Source: Mycobacterium sp. SVM_VP21 (lineage in GTDB: Bacteria; Actinomycetota; Actinomycetes; Mycobacteriales; Mycobacteriaceae). From it: a DNA stretch of 64,000 nucleotides. The translations under genes were made by a program, and so were the position numbers. Below, piece by piece: positions 51,774 to 62,401 of the stretch (position 1 is the stretch's first letter; each line of letters opens with the position of its first letter). The stretch lies in contig CP101406.1 of NCBI GenBank assembly GCA_024758765.1, forward strand, positions 2,046,001 through 2,110,000, given 5' to 3'. The notes beneath the pieces were generated by a model. It ran no database searches, was not told the origin of the DNA, and saw only the letters and a program-made list of their open reading frames with translations.

Positions 51774-53291
51774 TTGGCCGATTTCGTCGCGTCGATCGAC
51801 CAGGGCACCACCAGCACTCGCTGCATCATCTTCGACCATGACGGTGCAGAGGTGGGCCGCCATCAGCTCGAACACGAACAGATCCTGCCGCGAGCCGGCT
51901 GGGTGGAACACGATCCGTTCGAATTGTGGAACCACACCGCGGCGGTGCTGGTCTCGGCGCTCAACACCACCAAGCTCCACGCATCGGACCTGGCGGCGCT
52001 GGGCATCGCCAACCAGCGCGAAACGACGGTGGTGTGGAACCGCAAGACCGGTCAGCCCTACCACAACGCGATCGTCTGGCAGGACACCCGAACCGACGCC
52101 ATCGCCGCGGCCCTGGAGCGCGACGGCCACGGGGAGGTGATCCGGCGTAAGGCGGGATTGCCGCCGGCCACCTACTTCTCCGGCGGCAAGCTGCAGTGGA
52201 TTCTCGACAACGTCGAGGGGGTGCGTGCCGATGCCGAACGTGGCGACGCGCTATTCGGCACCTGCGACAGCTGGGTGCTGTGGAACCTGACCGGCGGGCC
52301 GCGCGGCGGCGTGCACCTGACCGACGTCACCAACGCCAGCCGCACCATGTTGATGAACCTCGAGACCCTCGACTGGGACGACGAACTGCTGGCGTTGTTC
52401 TCGATCCCCAAGGCGATGCTGCCGCGTATCACGGCGTCGTCGACGCGACGCCGGCATGCGGTCACCGCGAGCACCGGACCGTTGCGTGGCGAGGTGCCGA
52501 TCGCCGGCATCCTGGGCGACCAGCAGAGCGCCATGGTCGGCCAGGTGTGCTTGTCGGCGGGTGAAGCGAAGAACACCTACGGCACGGGAAACTTCTTGCT
52601 GCTCAACACCGGTGAGCAGATCGTCCGTTCCAACAACGGATTGTTGACCACGGTCTGCTACCAGTTCGGCGACGCCAAGCCCGTGTATGCGCTGGAAGGC
52701 TCGATCGCGGTCACCGGCTCCGCGGTGCAATGGCTGCGCGACCAACTGGGCATCATCAGCGGCGCCACGCAGGTCGAGAGCCTCGCCCGCCAGGTCTCCG
52801 ACAACGGCGGGATGTACTTCGTGCCGGCATTCTCCGGGTTGTTCGCACCGTACTGGCGTTCGGATGCGCGCGGCGCGATCGTGGGGCTGTCCCGCTTCAA
52901 CACCAACGCGCATCTGGCCCGGGCCACCCTGGAGGCGATCTGCTACCAGAGTTGCGATGTGGCCGAAGCGATGGAAGCCGACTCCGGTGTGCACCTTGGT
53001 GTTTTGAAGGTCGACGGCGGTATCACCGCCAATGACCTGTGCATGCAGATTCAGGCCGACGTGCTCGGGGTCGACGTGGTCAAGCCGGTTGTACCCGAAA
53101 CCACCGCGCTGGGCGCGGCGTATGCGGCCGGGCTGGGCGTCGGTTTCTGGAAGGGGCCCGACGATCTTCGCGCCAATTGGCGCGAAGACCGGCGCTGGAG
53201 CCCGAACTGGTCGGATGAGCAGCGCGCCGAAGGCTATGCCGGCTGGCGAAAGGCCGTGCAGCGCACGCTGGACTGGGTCGAGCTGCCCTGA
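51774..53291 (+). CDS. glpK: Glycerol kinase
   Basis: The 505-aa FGGY kinase phosphorylates glycerol to glycerol-3-phosphate. Motifs: [12 protein letters not shown] near the N-terminus, WQDTRTD, the ATP-binding [11 protein letters not shown] and the FGGY signature [19 protein letters not shown]. The TTG start at 51774 is chosen because AGGAG lies 6 nt upstream and the protein then matches the known length; the ATGs upstream in frame have no ribosome site. The 296-bp divergent gap before it holds AT-rich promoter-like sequence and a GTTC-N5-GAAC dyad. Confidence 0.95.
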   Translation: MADFVASIDQGTTSTRCIIFDHDGAEVGRHQLEHEQILPRAGWVEHDPFELWNHTAAVLVSALNTTKLHASDLAALGIANQRETTVVWNRKTGQPYHNAIVWQDTRTDAIAAALERDGHGEVIRRKAGLPPATYFSGGKLQWILDNVEGVRADAERGDALFGTCDSWVLWNLTGGPRGGVHLTDVTNASRTMLMNLETLDWDDELLALFSIPKAMLPRITASSTRRRHAVTASTGPLRGEVPIAGILGDQQSAMVGQVCLSAGEAKNTYGTGNFLLLNTGEQIVRSNNGLLTTVCYQFGDAKPVYALEGSIAVTGSAVQWLRDQLGIISGATQVESLARQVSDNGGMYFVPAFSGLFAPYWRSDARGAIVGLSRFNTNAHLARATLEAICYQSCDVAEAMEADSGVHLGVLKVDGGITANDLCMQIQADVLGVDVVKPVVPETTALGAAYAAGLGVGFWKGPDDLRANWREDRRWSPNWSDEQRAEGYAGWRKAVQRTLDWVELP

Positions 53292-53293
53292 GA

Positions 53294-54022
53294 ATGGCCG
53301 CACGCAAGCGGGTGCTGCCCGGCGCGCTGGTTGCGCTGGTGGTAGTGGCCGCGGTCGGCTGGGCGTGGTGGCAGCAGGCCGGGTGGTTTTCGCAGCCGTC
53401 GGAACCATCGCCGACTCCGACGCCGCCGATGCCGAGTGCGGTGCCGCTGGACCCTGGCTATGACGACGCCCGCCGGCTGCTCGAAGCGCTGCCGGTCAAG
53501 GGCTGGGATCGTGAGAAGGACTTCAAGCGCTACCGGTTCGGCGAGCGATGGAGCGACGACGTCGACGTCGAATTCGGCCACAACGGCTGCAATACCCGCG
53601 ACGACATCCTGCGCCGCGACCTGACTCAGGTCGAACTGCGACGGGGAACCTGCCTGGTGCAGCGTGGCGTCCTGCACGACCCCTACTCCGGCGAGACCAT
53701 CGCATTTATGCGTGGCCCCGAGACGTCCGAGGCCGTGCAGGTCGACCATCTCGTGTCGTTGGCCGACGCCTGGTACAAGGGAGCGCGAACCTGGGACGAG
53801 CGGCGCCGCCGCGATTTCGCCAACGATCCGCGCAATCTGCTCGCGGTCAGTGCCCAAGCCAACTTCGACAAAGCATTCCGCGACGCCGCCGGCTGGCTGC
53901 CGGCGAACGCCGCGTTCGAATGCGAATTCGTGGCCCGTCAGATCGCAGTCAAAACCGCTTACGGACTGTGGGTTTCATCTAACGAGAAGACCGCGATGCA
54001 TCGGGTCCTTCGCCACTGTTGA
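53294..54022 (+). CDS. Secreted HNH-family nuclease (DUF1524-like)
   Basis: The 242-aa protein has an N-terminal signal or membrane anchor (residues 1-30, AALVVVAAVGWAWW) and a Pro-rich linker. The HNH/DUF1524 domain has motifs VQVDHLVSLADAW (Asp-His pair), NDPRNLLAVSAQANFDKAFRDAAGW and two Cys. Such exported nucleases occur widely in actinobacteria; they may degrade environmental DNA or act in competition. It follows glpK by two bases, which hints at co-transcription. Confidence 0.85.
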   Translation: MAARKRVLPGALVALVVVAAVGWAWWQQAGWFSQPSEPSPTPTPPMPSAVPLDPGYDDARRLLEALPVKGWDREKDFKRYRFGERWSDDVDVEFGHNGCNTRDDILRRDLTQVELRRGTCLVQRGVLHDPYSGETIAFMRGPETSEAVQVDHLVSLADAWYKGARTWDERRRRDFANDPRNLLAVSAQANFDKAFRDAAGWLPANAAFECEFVARQIAVKTAYGLWVSSNEKTAMHRVLRHC

Positions 54023-54039
54023 CCCTCGGGCAGTCGAGC

Positions 54040-54819
54040 TCAGTCGGTCTCCCCGAGGATTCCGTAGATCTCCTTGCGGGCGCTGTTGATGATGTCGACG
54101 ATGCGCTGCTGCTGTTCGGGCGTGGCTGCCTGGCCGGCCTGAGCGACGGCGCCGAACAGTTGGCCGGTGGCGGTGCGCAGGTTGATCTGCCCTGGGTCGG
54201 CGCCGTCGGCGATCTGCTCCCACGGTGGGGTTTCGATCGTCTCCGCAACCCCGCGGCCTTCCTCGGTCAACTCGAAAAGCCGCTTCTTGCCATCGGTTTC
54301 GCTGCCGGCGATCAGGCCCTCATCGACCAGCATCTGCAAGGTCGGGTAGACCGATCCGGGGCTGGGACGCCACAGCCCTTGGCTGCGTTCGGCGATCTGC
54401 TGGATGATCTCGTAGCCGTGCATCGGACCCTCGGCGAACAGGGCCAGGATGGCGAGCCGCACGTCGCCGCGTCGGCCGCGGTTGCCGCGCCGGTGTCCAC
54501 GGTGCCCGCCCGGACCGAAGCCGAAGCCGAAGCCGGGACCGCCGGGTCCGAAACCAGGTCCGAACCCCGGGCCGAATCCATGCCGGAAATCCGGGCCGAA
54601 TCCGGGGCCGGCGGCCTCGTGGCCGGGGCCGAAGCCCAACGGCGCGCAGTGCTCGGCGGCGTGGTCGCGCAACTGCCGGCGAAACTCACGCCGGGCCTGC
54701 CGGCGCGCGATGTGTGCGGCGCGGCGCTGATGTGGCGTCGCGGGGCCGAAGCCGAAGCCGACGTGGTGTTCGGCGTCTTCGGTGAAGGGTCCGCCGGGCG
54801 GACCAAAGGGGCTGTTCAT
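54040..54819 (-). CDS. PadR family regulator with long Phe/Gly/Pro-rich N-terminal region
   Basis: The 259-aa protein has a PadR winged-helix domain in its C-terminal half (RLAILALFAEGPMHGYEIIQQIAER, PSPGSVYPTLQMLVDEGLI, KKRLFELTEEGRG). The N-terminal part (residues about 60-115) is a low-complexity run of GFGPG and GFGFGPG units. PadR regulators sense small molecules and usually control their own gene plus a transporter or enzyme. The ATG follows AAGAGGT. Several dyads lie just upstream (54843-54891). It is convergent with the HNH gene 17 bp away. Confidence 0.88.
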   Translation of the reverse strand: MNSPFGPPGGPFTEDAEHHVGFGFGPATPHQRRAAHIARRQARREFRRQLRDHAAEHCAPLGFGPGHEAAGPGFGPDFRHGFGPGFGPGFGPGGPGFGFGFGPGGHRGHRRGNRGRRGDVRLAILALFAEGPMHGYEIIQQIAERSQGLWRPSPGSVYPTLQMLVDEGLIAGSETDGKKRLFELTEEGRGVAETIETPPWEQIADGADPGQINLRTATGQLFGAVAQAGQAATPEQQQRIVDIINSARKEIYGILGETD

Positions 54820-54842
54820 GCGTACCTCTTTGCTTGGGAAGG

Positions 54843-54891
54843 GGGAGCGTGATTCGCTCCCGATACGTTAACGATATATCGAGACCTATCG
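54843..54891. promoter_or_regulatory. PadR promoter region with nested dyads
   Basis: Three symmetric elements lie just upstream of the PadR gene: GGGAGCG-N5-CGCTCCC (54843-54861), the 10-bp palindrome CGATATATCG (54872-54881), and outer CGATA (54861-54865) and TATCG (54887-54891) arms nearly centred on it. This is the best candidate for the PadR autoregulatory operator. Confidence 0.55.
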
Positions 54892-55023
54892 AGATGCAAC
54901 GGTGCCGTCGAACCGACCGAGGCGGAGTCGAGGCAATGCCGAACGGGATCTGCTGCGGTAGCGCCATCGCCGGCGGAAGCCCTGCCGGCAGCGTCGGCCG
55001 CCAGGGAACAAGGGCTCGGCCCG

Positions 55024-55854
55024 CTAGCTCGGGGGAAAGAAACCGCCGGTATTCGGTGGCGGCCACGGCGCCGGAGGCGGCGGGAAATACGGCCCGGGCG
55101 GCACGACCTGAAACCGCGCCAGCTCGCGCTGATGTCGTTCGGCCAGCACCGCGGCCAGCACCAGCTCGGGCGGGGCATCCGGGGGCGGTGGTGGCGAGAT
55201 GTGCGCGAGCACATCACCGGAGATCCGGTAGGCCATCATCTGCCGGGTATGCGGGTCGAGCTGTGCGGCCCGACCAAGGAATTGCCTTGCCAGTTCGGCG
55301 GATTCCGCCCGCAGGCCCGACAACTGCAAACTCGAGGCCCACCAGGCCAGCCCCGGCGGCATCATGGGCGGCGGCGTCGAAGCCGGCGCGCGTTCGCTGA
55401 TCACCACCGTGCCGGCGAAGATGTCGCCTAGGCGCTTTCCGCGCGGCGACAGCAGGCTGCAGATCACCGCCGGGCTGCCGGTCAGTCCCCAGATCTCGAT
55501 AACTGAGGCCAGCGCCCGAAAGAGTGCCTGCCGGAAGCGTTCCGGGCCGCCGTCATCAGACACCACCCGCAGCCCCATCGCCATCTTGCCCAGCGACCGG
55601 CCCCGGGTGACGGTCTCCATGATGACCGGGTAACCGACCAAGAGCAGCACCGCGAAGATGATCATGATGGCCGTGGTCAACGCGTCGTCGAACCGGCCGA
55701 GCGTGGTGGCCCACAGCACGATCGCGCACAGGTATCCCACTATCACGACGGTGATGTCGATCAGCGCGCTGACCGCGCGTACCGGCAGCTGCGCGATCGC
55801 GATGTCGAGGACGACGGCGTCGCCGGTCACCAGCTCGGGGCTGCGGTTCGCCAT
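55024..55854 (-). CDS. RDD family membrane protein (Rv3695-like)
   Basis: The 276-aa protein has an RDD domain with three to four membrane helices in residues about 25-165 (PVRAVSALIDITVVIV, TRGRSLGKMAMGLRVVSDDG are the family motifs) and a Pro-rich cytoplasmic tail ending in repeated PPPP units. RDD proteins are thought to be transport-related, but the role here is unknown. It is divergent from the SpoIIM gene and keeps the order of Rv3695-Rv3694c. Confidence 0.85.
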   Translation of the reverse strand: MANRSPELVTGDAVVLDIAIAQLPVRAVSALIDITVVIVGYLCAIVLWATTLGRFDDALTTAIMIIFAVLLLVGYPVIMETVTRGRSLGKMAMGLRVVSDDGGPERFRQALFRALASVIEIWGLTGSPAVICSLLSPRGKRLGDIFAGTVVISERAPASTPPPMMPPGLAWWASSLQLSGLRAESAELARQFLGRAAQLDPHTRQMMAYRISGDVLAHISPPPPPDAPPELVLAAVLAERHQRELARFQVVPPGPYFPPPPAPWPPPNTGGFFPPS

Positions 55855-55954
55855 AGCTCAGACGCTACTCGCCGAACAGGTCTCATCGAGGCGCTCGCGG
55901 CTGTGCCGCAGGGCGCAGATCTGTATCGCCTGGCGTGGCCGTGCTCACGGCTAG

Positions 55955-56064
55955 GCCTGTTGGCGTGGACCTGCGTCGCCCGGCTTCGCCGTGCTCGCAG
56001 TCCTCGCTGTGCCTGTTGGCGTGGACCTGCGTCGCCCGGCTTCGCCGTGCTCGCAGTCCTCGCT
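55955..56064. repeat. 54-bp perfect tandem duplication upstream of SpoIIM gene
   Basis: Two identical 54-nt copies (55955-56008 and 56011-56064) are separated by 2 nt, each carrying the 21-bp motif of 8604. They end directly before the TACGCT -10 box of the next gene. The unit appears to be a dispersed sequence duplicated in place. Confidence 0.85.
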
Positions 56065-56068
56065 ACGC
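56063..56068 (+). promoter_or_regulatory. -10 box of leaderless SpoIIM gene
   Basis: A TACGCT-type box lies about 7-8 nt before the GTG at 56077, immediately after the tandem 54-bp repeat. Confidence 0.45.
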
Positions 56069-56076
56069 TCGGCAAC

Positions 56077-57069
56077 GTGGATGTCGACGCCTTCGTGCTG
56101 ACCCATCGACCGATCTGGCACCGGCTGGAGACACTAGTCAAGAATCGGCGGCGGCTCACCGGCGCAGAGGTCGACGAGCTGGTCGACCTCTATCAGCGTG
56201 TGTCCACCCATCTTTCGGTGGTGCGCTCATCGTCTTCGGACGCAGCGCTGATCGGCCGACTTTCCGCCCTGGTGGCGCGGGCGCGTGCCGCTGTCACCGG
56301 TGCCCATGCGCCGTTGGCCTCGGAAGTCGTCCGGTTCGTGACGGTGTCGTTTCCGGTGGTTGCCTACCGCGCCTGGCGGTGGTGGCTCGGCACCGCCGTG
56401 GTGTTTCTGGCGGTGTCGGCGGTCATCGCCTGCTGGGTGGCCGGCAACCCCGACGTGCAGGCGGTGATCGGCACCCCCGCCGAGATCGACCGGCTGGTCA
56501 ACCACGACTTCGCCGCCTACTACAGCGATCACCCGGCCGGATCCTTCGCGCTGCAGGTCTGGGTGAACAACGCCTGGGTGGCCGCTCGCGCCATTGCGTT
56601 CTCGGTGCTGCTGGGCCTGCCGATCCCGGCGCTGTTGTTCTCCAATGCGGCCAACCTCGGCTTGGGACTCGGACTGATGTTCCACGCCGGACGGGGCGGT
56701 TTCATGCTGGGACTGCTTGCCCCGCACGGACTGCTGGAGCTGACGGCGGTGTTCTTGGCCGGCGCGGTGGGCATGCGCCTGGGCTGGACGGTGATCGCCC
56801 CGGGAGATCGGCCCCGCGCCCAGGCACTCGCCGAACAGGGCCGCGCCGTCGTCGCCGTCGCGGTGGGGTTGGTGGTGGTGTTCGCCGTGGCCGGGCTGCT
56901 CGAGGCGGTGGTGACCCCGTCGCCGCTGCCGACGTGGCTGCGGATCGGCATTGGGGCCGTAGTGGAGGTCGCGTTTCTGGCCTATGTGGTGTACTTCGGG
57001 CGCAAGGCGGTGGCCGCCGACGAAACCGGTGACATCGCCGATGCTCCCGACGTCGTCCCCACCGGCTGA
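56077..57069 (+). CDS. SpoIIM family membrane protein (Rv3694c)
   Basis: The 330-aa protein has a soluble helical start and about six membrane helices from residue 100 on. The SpoIIM domain includes VNNAWVAARAIAFSVLLGLPIP and FMLGLLAPHGLLELTAVFLAGAVG. The length equals that of Rv3694c as I recall, which supports the GTG start at 56077 (VDVDAFVL). Mycobacteria do not sporulate like Bacillus, so the role is unknown; the gene lies next to a MoxR cluster, a conserved pairing. Confidence 0.9.
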   Translation: MDVDAFVLTHRPIWHRLETLVKNRRRLTGAEVDELVDLYQRVSTHLSVVRSSSSDAALIGRLSALVARARAAVTGAHAPLASEVVRFVTVSFPVVAYRAWRWWLGTAVVFLAVSAVIACWVAGNPDVQAVIGTPAEIDRLVNHDFAAYYSDHPAGSFALQVWVNNAWVAARAIAFSVLLGLPIPALLFSNAANLGLGLGLMFHAGRGGFMLGLLAPHGLLELTAVFLAGAVGMRLGWTVIAPGDRPRAQALAEQGRAVVAVAVGLVVVFAVAGLLEAVVTPSPLPTWLRIGIGAVVEVAFLAYVVYFGRKAVAADETGDIADAPDVVPTG

Positions 57070-57090
57070 TTTCCTCCGCCGAGCAGACAT

Positions 57091-57126
57091 GAAAGCCCCT
57101 TTTTCAAACGCAATTCGGGGGCTTTC
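57091..57126. terminator. Bidirectional hairpin between SpoIIM and DUF58 genes
   Basis: GAAAGCCCC (57091-57099) and GGGGCTTTC (57118-57126) are perfect 9-bp arms in the 81-bp convergent gap. There is a short T run in the loop only. It likely helps to end both transcripts. Confidence 0.6.
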
Positions 57127-57150
57127 GCGACTGCTCGCCGACGATAAGGA

Positions 57151-58466
57151 TCAGAGCTGTCCCGCAGCCTTCATCGCCAGATAGGCATCGGCCAGCGCCG
57201 GCGCCAGATCCTCGGGCGGGGCGTCGATGACCTGCACGCCGTTGCGACGCAATCGGGCCGCCATCGCGCGGCGGTCATTGCGGGCCCGCTCGGCAGCGCC
57301 AGCGTCATAGACCGCGGCCGCATCGCCGCGTCCTTGAGCCAGCCGTTCCACTCGCGGATCGGCGACCGCCGCGAGAATCACCTGGTGGGCTGCGGTCAGA
57401 TTCGGCAACACCGGCAGCAGGCCCTCTTCCAGGGCGGAGGGGTTGAGATCGGTCAACAGCACAACGAGGTTGCCTCGGCGCGCCCGGCGGGACAACGTGG
57501 CCAGCATCGCCGCGGCATCGGATTCGACCAGCGCCGGCTGCAGTGGTGCCATCGCGTCGACCAATTGAGCGAACAGCCGAGTCCTCGACGCCCCGAACAC
57601 CCCGGCCCGGGTCACCTGGTCATGGGCGAGCAGATCGACGTGATCGCCGGCGCGTAATGCCAACGCCGCCAGCAACAGTGCGGCATCCATCGACCAGTCC
57701 AGCCGCGGCCAGCCCGCGGGATCGCGTGCGGTCGGGTCGACACCGATCCGGCCGGCAGCCGTGCGGCCGGTGTCGAGCACGATGACGACCCGCCGGTCCC
57801 GTTCGGGCCGCCAGGTGCGCACCACCACCTCGGAGCGCCGTGCGGTGGCCCGCCAGTCGATCGAGCGCACGTCGTCGCCCGCGACGTATTCGCGCAGCGA
57901 GTCGAATTCGCTGCCCTGGCCGCGCACCAGTGCCGGAAGATTCCCGTCGACCTCCCGCAGCCGGGCCAGCCGTGCCGGTAGGTGCCGGCGGGACAAGAAG
58001 GGCGGAAGTACCCGCACCTGCCCTGGCACCTGCCGAGACCGCTGCCGCCCGGCCAGTCCCAGCGGCCCGATCGAGCGGACCGTGACCCGGTCGGCCTGCT
58101 GGTCGCCGCGGCGAATCGGCCGTAGCTCGGTGACTACCCGGGATAGCTGGCTGGCCGCCAGCTCCAGCGGATGGGAGCGCGGTGCGGCGCGGGCGCTGGG
58201 CGACCAGGCGTCACGGATCTGACCGCGCAATGGGCGGGCGCCGTTGACGATCCACAAGGTGGTCGTGATCGTCTGGCCGAGTCGTACCGCGTTGTCCATG
58301 GACCGATCGATGTGCAGCGTGGCGGGATCTGTGGTCAACCCGACGTCGAGCAGCACTGCCGCGGTGAGTCCAGCCAGCAGCATCGCGAACGCGGCCGCCG
58401 GCCAGGGGGCCAGCGTGATCGGCACGGCGCAGAGCAGTGCGATCAGCGCGACGCGACCGGTGAGAA

Positions 58467-58470
<4 letters not shown>
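57151..58470 (-). CDS. DUF58 protein (Rv3693)
   Basis: The 439-aa protein has two N-terminal membrane helices and the DUF58 signature SEFDSLREYVAGDDVRSIDWRATARRSEVVVRTWRPER near the middle, then a von Willebrand A-like fold (VVIVLDTGRTAAGR). DUF58 proteins pair with MoxR ATPases, which are thought to insert metal or remodel partner proteins. Overlaps moxR by four bases (ATGA). Last gene of the five-gene operon. Confidence 0.9.
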
Positions 58471-59440
<970 letters not shown>

Positions 59441-59444
<4 letters not shown>

Positions 59445-60550
59445 GATCCGGTGACCTGCCTTTCGATGTCGTCGAGTGCGTGGGCCAGAGTGACCAGGGC
59501 ATCGTCGGATTCCGGACGCGGACCGAACAGTAAGTGCCACAACCAGTCGGGGTGCGCCCCGATGCGGGTCGACACTGCCGCGACCAACGCGGGCGGTTCG
59601 GGTCCCGGGCCCAATCCCAGGCGTGGAGCCAGTCGGCGCAGGGCCGCAGTGCGCAGGGCGACGGCTGCTCGATCGCGGGCCCGATGCGAGCGGTAGAGGC
59701 GGCCGAGCCCTTCGACGGTCTCCGATGCGCGGACGACGACGGGCAATTGTTCGGCGACCAGGGGGCCGAGCCGGCGGCCCTTCCAGACGGCGGCCAGGGC
59801 CAGGGCCACACACAGTTGCCAGAACAGCCATCGCAGGTTCGGTGGGATCAGGCCGGCAATCGCGGCCTTCCCTGATTTTGCGCCTTGAATATGTTGGGGC
59901 GCATACCAGATCAGGCGATCGGAGGTGCCGGCAAGATTCATCGCCAGCGCGGCGTTGCCTTCCCGGGCCAGGTCGGCGTTGGTCATGAATGTCTCGCTGC
60001 CGATCACGGTGATGGTCCGCTTGCCGTCGCGGTAGCGCACCAGGGCGCCGTCATAGCAGCTGTCCAGTGAATGGCCTTTGTTTGCAACATAGGTCGCAGT
60101 GGTGCGCAGGTCGATTGCTCCGGCCTGTTGTGCCTCGCGCAGGTTGCAGCCGGGCTGGTGGGTGTATGCCCGTGCGGGGCCGGACCGGATGCCGGGCGCG
60201 AGGGCCTGGCGGGCCAGGGCGTCCGGTGCCACCAGAAGCAGGTCGCCGGGCAGATCTGCCAGCCGGTTCATCAGCTCACTGCCGGCGATGCGCGGGGTCT
60301 GGGCCAGCAAGACCAACGTGTCGGGACGTGCGTGCAGGGCGACGTCATCGACGGTTGCGGCGGGCACAACCTCGACCCCACGGTGGCGCAGCAGTGTCAC
60401 CAGTGCGTGGGCGCCCTCGGGGCCGGTGGCATTGGGATCCATTCGGCCGCCCGGCCGCGGTGTGGTCAGGTAGGCGCCCACCGCCGAAACCGCCACGATC
60501 ACGGCCAAGGCCGCCGCGACCCACAGCCACGTCCGCCGCCTGGTCGTCAT
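59441..60550 (-). CDS. DUF4350 membrane protein (Rv3691)
   Basis: The 369-aa protein has an N-terminal membrane helix (residues about 8-28), an extracytoplasmic DUF4350 domain (GPEGAHALVTLLRHRGVEVVP) and a second helix near residues 240-260 (LRWLFWQLCVALALAAVWKG) before a cytoplasmic tail. It overlaps moxR and the DUF4129 gene by four bases each. Confidence 0.88.
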
Positions 60551-61155
60551 CGGTATACCCGAGCCGGTGTTGTGTCCTGCACCCGTTCGTCGAGTTCTGT
60601 GACGATCCGATAGCCCTCCGGGGTGGCGGGCAGCTCGCCGTAGTTGACGTCGTTGAAACTTTCGGCAGCCCGGAACAGCGCACCGGCCAGGGCAGGTAGA
60701 GCCGCACCGGCGTCGCGGGCCAGTTCGGTGGCGGTACGGCCCGTGGCGGGACGCAAGACCCCGTTCTCCTCGAGTGCGCGGGCCACGGCCCGCAGGCGGT
60801 GCCGGATCGCCTCGCCCCAATCTGCCGATGCGGCATGCTGCTGCGCGGCGGTCCGGTGTTCGGCGGCGCTGAGCTGTGTTGCGCCGTACAACGGTTCGCC
60901 TCGGTGTCCGTCGTGCAGCATGCGGCGGCTGACGTGGACGGCGGCGACCACGGCCGCCGCGAGGACGATCAGCAACACGCTGATGGTGAACCATCCGCCG
61001 GGCAACTCCGCACCCTTGAGCACCAACCGCCGTATCAGGGTCTCGATGAAGGCGAGGAACTGCTGCTTGGGCGACGGCCGCGGGTACATCGGTTTTGCCA
61101 GCTCGCGTTCGGCCGCCTCGCGGGCGGCTTCGCGGTCGACGTCGACGGTGGGCAC
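60547..61155 (-). CDS. DUF4129 membrane protein (Rv3690)
   Basis: The 202-aa protein has one central membrane helix (residues about 55-76, WFTISVLLIVLAAAVVAAVHV) and a C-terminal DUF4129 domain (ADWGEAIRHRLRAVARALEE, RTATELARDAG). GTG start, 9 bp after the upstream gene. Part of the MoxR operon. Confidence 0.88.
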   Translation of the reverse strand: MPTVDVDREAAREAAERELAKPMYPRPSPKQQFLAFIETLIRRLVLKGAELPGGWFTISVLLIVLAAAVVAAVHVSRRMLHDGHRGEPLYGATQLSAAEHRTAAQQHAASADWGEAIRHRLRAVARALEENGVLRPATGRTATELARDAGAALPALAGALFRAAESFNDVNYGELPATPEGYRIVTELDERVQDTTPARVYR

Positions 61156-61164
61156 CCGCGATCC

Positions 61165-62376
61165 TTACCCCGGGGGCCGGGTCAGCCAGAGGTTGTCGGT
61201 CCACCCGCCGACGTACGGCCCACCGGTGGCGCCGGTGCGCAGCACCAGGTCGAAGGCCTCGCCCCGGATGCGGCGGTCGGTGTACAGCAGTACTGACACT
61301 CCGGCACTGAAGGGCAGCACGATGATCTGACCGATCGTGGTTCCGATCCGGGAGAACAGGCTCAACTGTGCACCGCCGGTCAGGGCGTCTGCGCCGTGGG
61401 CGACGATCATCCCGAAGATGTTGAAGGGAAACGCCACTGCGCTGCTGATCAGGGAGACGATCAGTGCCGTCAGCGCCATGATGCCCAGCACTCGCCAGAA
61501 ACTGTTGCGCACCAAGTAGAACGAGCGGCGCATCGCTTCGAACACGGGTTGGCGCTCCAGCACGATCACGGTCGGCGCGAAGACCAGCACGGTGTAGCCG
61601 TAGGCCAATGCTGCGATCAGTGCCGGTACCAGCGGCACGGCGATCAACACTGCGGCGCCGGTGCCGCCCGCTCCGGCGGCGACGGCGATCAGGGCCGCCG
61701 CGAAACCACACAGCACCACCGCGGCGAGGCCGATCAGGGCGGTCAGTCCGATCAGCGGACCGAAGCGATCACGCACGATCGCCCAGGCTTCGGCGATGGT
61801 GATCGGCGACCCGAACACGGCGCGGCCGACCACCACCGTCAGCAGGCCGGTCAACACGATGGTGCCCAGGGCGGTCACGATAGCCGCGCCCACAGAACCG
61901 GTCAGCCACGCTGCCACGTCACCGCCGGAGAGCTCCGACGACGACCTACCCGGGCCTGACGGGTCGAGCGCCGACAGCAGGCCGAACAGGGCGATTCCGC
62001 TGATGATCTGGGTGGCCACCACCACCACGGCGGTAAGGCCGAGCACGGTCTTCGGGTTGGCCCGGATGTAGCCGACGGCGCCGTTGTAGATGTCGGTCAG
62101 GCTCAGTGGGCGCAGCGCAATGATGCCGGGCTTGAGGTCAGGCTGCGGATAGCCCACCGGGGCGCCGTATCCCGGCGGCGGGCCGTAGCCGGGTGGCGGG
62201 CCGTAGCCCGGAGGTGGTGGGCCATAGCCGGGCGGGGGGCCGTAGCCCGGAGGTGGTGGGCCATAGCCGGGCGGGGGGCCGTAGCCAGGAGGTGGTGGGC
62301 CATAGCCCGGTGGCGGGCCGTAGCCGGGAGGCGGAAAACCAGGTCCGGGGTAGCCGGGCGGAGGCGGATTCACCAT
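61165..62376 (-). CDS. Multi-pass membrane protein with N-terminal Pro-Gly-Tyr repeats (Rv3689)
   Basis: The 403-aa protein begins with GYGPPPGYGPPPP-type repeats (residues about 8-65, encoded by 39-bp tandem units) and then has about six membrane helices with the pattern of the glycerophosphoryl diester phosphodiesterase membrane domain. No phosphodiesterase catalytic domain is present. The ATG lies 7 nt after a TACGCT box, so the mRNA is probably leaderless. It heads the MoxR operon and is divergent from yqeY. Confidence 0.85.
   Translation of the reverse strand: MVNPPPPGYPGPGFPPPGYGPPPGYGPPPPGYGPPPGYGPPPPGYGPPPGYGPPPPGYGPPPGYGPPPGYGAPVGYPQPDLKPGIIALRPLSLTDIYNGAVGYIRANPKTVLGLTAVVVVATQIISGIALFGLLSALDPSGPGRSSSELSGGDVAAWLTGSVGAAIVTALGTIVLTGLLTVVVGRAVFGSPITIAEAWAIVRDRFGPLIGLTALIGLAAVVLCGFAAALIAVAAGAGGTGAAVLIAVPLVPALIAALAYGYTVLVFAPTVIVLERQPVFEAMRRSFYLVRNSFWRVLGIMALTALIVSLISSAVAFPFNIFGMIVAHGADALTGGAQLSLFSRIGTTIGQIIVLPFSAGVSVLLYTDRRIRGEAFDLVLRTGATGGPYVGGWTDNLWLTRPPG
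62201..62317. repeat. 39-bp tandem repeats coding Pro-Gly-Tyr units
   Basis: Three 39-bp units start at 62201, 62240 and 62279, each coding 13 residues of PPGYGPPPPGYGP type. The third is slightly diverged. Flanking shorter units continue on both sides. Confidence 0.8.
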
Positions 62377-62383
62377 GTGGCTG

Positions 62384-62393
62384 AGCGTAGCGT
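62384..62393. promoter_or_regulatory. Overlapping divergent -10 boxes
   Basis: AGCGTAGCGT contains TACGCT on the reverse strand (62384-62389, 7 nt before the ATG at 62376) and TAGCGT on the forward strand (62388-62393, 8 nt before the ATG at 62402). The two -10 boxes share two bases, in a 25-bp gap between start codons. Confidence 0.55.
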
Positions 62394-62401
62394 TATGGGG
62401 C

